NCBI GenBank assembly: GCA_002341315.1
Contig: DDNV01000034.1
Span: forward strand, 1 to 15,652
DNA length: 15,652 bases
Direction of reading: 5' to 3'
DNA from: Cellvibrionales bacterium UBA2511
GTDB taxonomy: Bacteria > Pseudomonadota > Gammaproteobacteria > Pseudomonadales > Porticoccaceae
Shown here piece after piece: positions 15,108 to 15,652 of the stretch. Numbering within the stretch: the stretch's first letter is position 1; each line of letters opens with the position of its first letter. The notes under the pieces are model-generated. The model saw nothing but the letters and a program-made list of their open reading frames with translations. It made no database searches and was not told where the DNA came from. A program made the position numbers and the translations under genes.

Positions 15108-15652
15108 TTAAGTTAAGATGTTCATTAGCATTCGATTCAGGCTGATCAGAGGTAATCCAATCAGGGCGGTGGGGTCACTGCTGTAGACAGCATCAAACAG
15201 CGTGATGCCCAGTCCTTCACTGCGGAAGCTGCCGGCACAGTTATACGGGGTATCACTTACAAGGTATTCAGTAATTTCAGTGTCACTTAACCGGCGAAAG
15301 ACAACCTCCGTTATCACCATGTCTACCTGACTTTGTTGGGTAGCGCTATCCAGCAATGCCAAGCCAGTCAGGAAATGAACCTTTTTGCCGGACTCTGAGC
15401 GAAGCTGCTTAAAGGCGCTGTCAAAATTGCCCGGTTTTGTCAGCAGTTTTCCTTCGTTAACTGCAACCTGATCTGAACCAATGATCAGGTGGTTATCAAA
15501 ACGATGGGAGATTGCCATGGCCTTTTCCAGCGACAGGCGTTTGACCAGCGCTTCAGGGGATTCTGCTGGTTGAGGCTGTTCGTCAATGTCGGGCGAAATG
15601 ATTTCAAATGGTATACGCAAGCGCTGCAACAGCTCTCGCCGATAGGGTGAGG
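15108..15652 (-). CDS. yceF: Maf-family nucleotide pyrophosphatase, YceF type (7-methyl-GTP pyrophosphatase), 5' end missing
   Basis: Hydrolyses non-canonical nucleoside triphosphates; the YceF branch prefers 7-methyl-GTP. The frame is open to the right edge and starts in the window with SPYRRELL, the end of the conserved LxLASxSPxR N-terminal motif, so about ten residues and the start codon lie outside. About 180 residues are visible. Motifs are DIDEQPQPAESPEALVKRL, IIGSDQVAVNEGKLLTKPG (catalytic Asp region), and CAGSFRSEGLGITLF, which is typical of the YceF branch rather than the dTTP/UTP branch (YhdE). The C-terminus ALIGLPLISL also fits. The TAA stop is at 15108-15110. In relatives this gene lies near yceD, rpmF and the fab genes, which cannot be checked here. 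Confidence 0.95.
   Translation of the reverse strand, partial: SPYRRELLQRLRIPFEIISPDIDEQPQPAESPEALVKRLSLEKAMAISHRFDNHLIIGSDQVAVNEGKLLTKPGNFDSAFKQLRSESGKKVHFLTGLALLDSATQQSQVDMVITEVVFRRLSDTEITEYLVSDTPYNCAGSFRSEGLGITLFDAVYSSDPTALIGLPLISLNRMLMNILT

Noticed and set aside
1..15652. CRISPR array, integron, prophage or LapD/LapG genes
   Set aside because: No regularly spaced repeats, integrase, phage genes, or transglutaminase-like protease and GGDEF-EAL membrane protein are seen anywhere in the window.

Overview
The window looks like chromosome from a gammaproteobacterium of the Pseudomonadales/Cellvibrionales type. RNase E keeps Escherichia coli residue numbering through its whole catalytic half (D303, D346, C404, C407). 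rne is divergent from rluC, rluC is followed by a HAD phosphatase gene, and a yceF-type Maf gene lies beyond it, a neighbourhood common in that group. The genus cannot be read from the sequence.

Bases 1-7646 are a type I secretion (T1SS) locus. It opens with the last 83 codons of a Gly/Leu/Val/Asp-rich protein, possibly the secreted substrate, closed by a strong intrinsic terminator. Four tightly packed plus-strand genes follow: a TolC-family outer-membrane protein with a disordered N-terminal extension of about 280 residues, a LapB-like ABC exporter with a degenerate C39 domain, an HlyD-family adaptor, and a 559-residue cytoplasmic protein that I cannot assign but that looks like an alpha/alpha toroid. 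The terminator ends just before the exporter operon, with no room for a promoter between them. Exporter expression may therefore depend on read-through, as in hemolysin-type operons.

Bases 7647-9344 are an AT-richer, accessory-looking stretch. It holds a stand-alone EAL-domain protein with its own probable promoter, flanked by two gene-poor intervals. The EAL protein keeps the metal-binding and catalytic residues but has Gly where the ExLxR arginine is expected. LapD and LapG, the usual c-di-GMP partners of T1SS adhesins, are not in the window.

Bases 9345-12800 are on the minus strand: rne, then tRNA-Ser(UGA) with a textbook terminator, then a 62-codon gene of unknown function with its own tandem-repeat promoter. 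rne has a predicted leader of about 520 nt with several hairpins and an 18-bp perfect palindrome, which fits autoregulation of RNase E. On the plus strand rluC (23S rRNA pseudouridine synthase) and a HAD phosphatase gene form a two-gene operon, converging on a yceF-type Maf gene that runs off the right edge.

The most interesting material is the T1SS operon (long TolC extension, unassigned fourth gene, terminator placement), followed by the rne leader palindrome and the duplicated promoter of the 62-codon gene.
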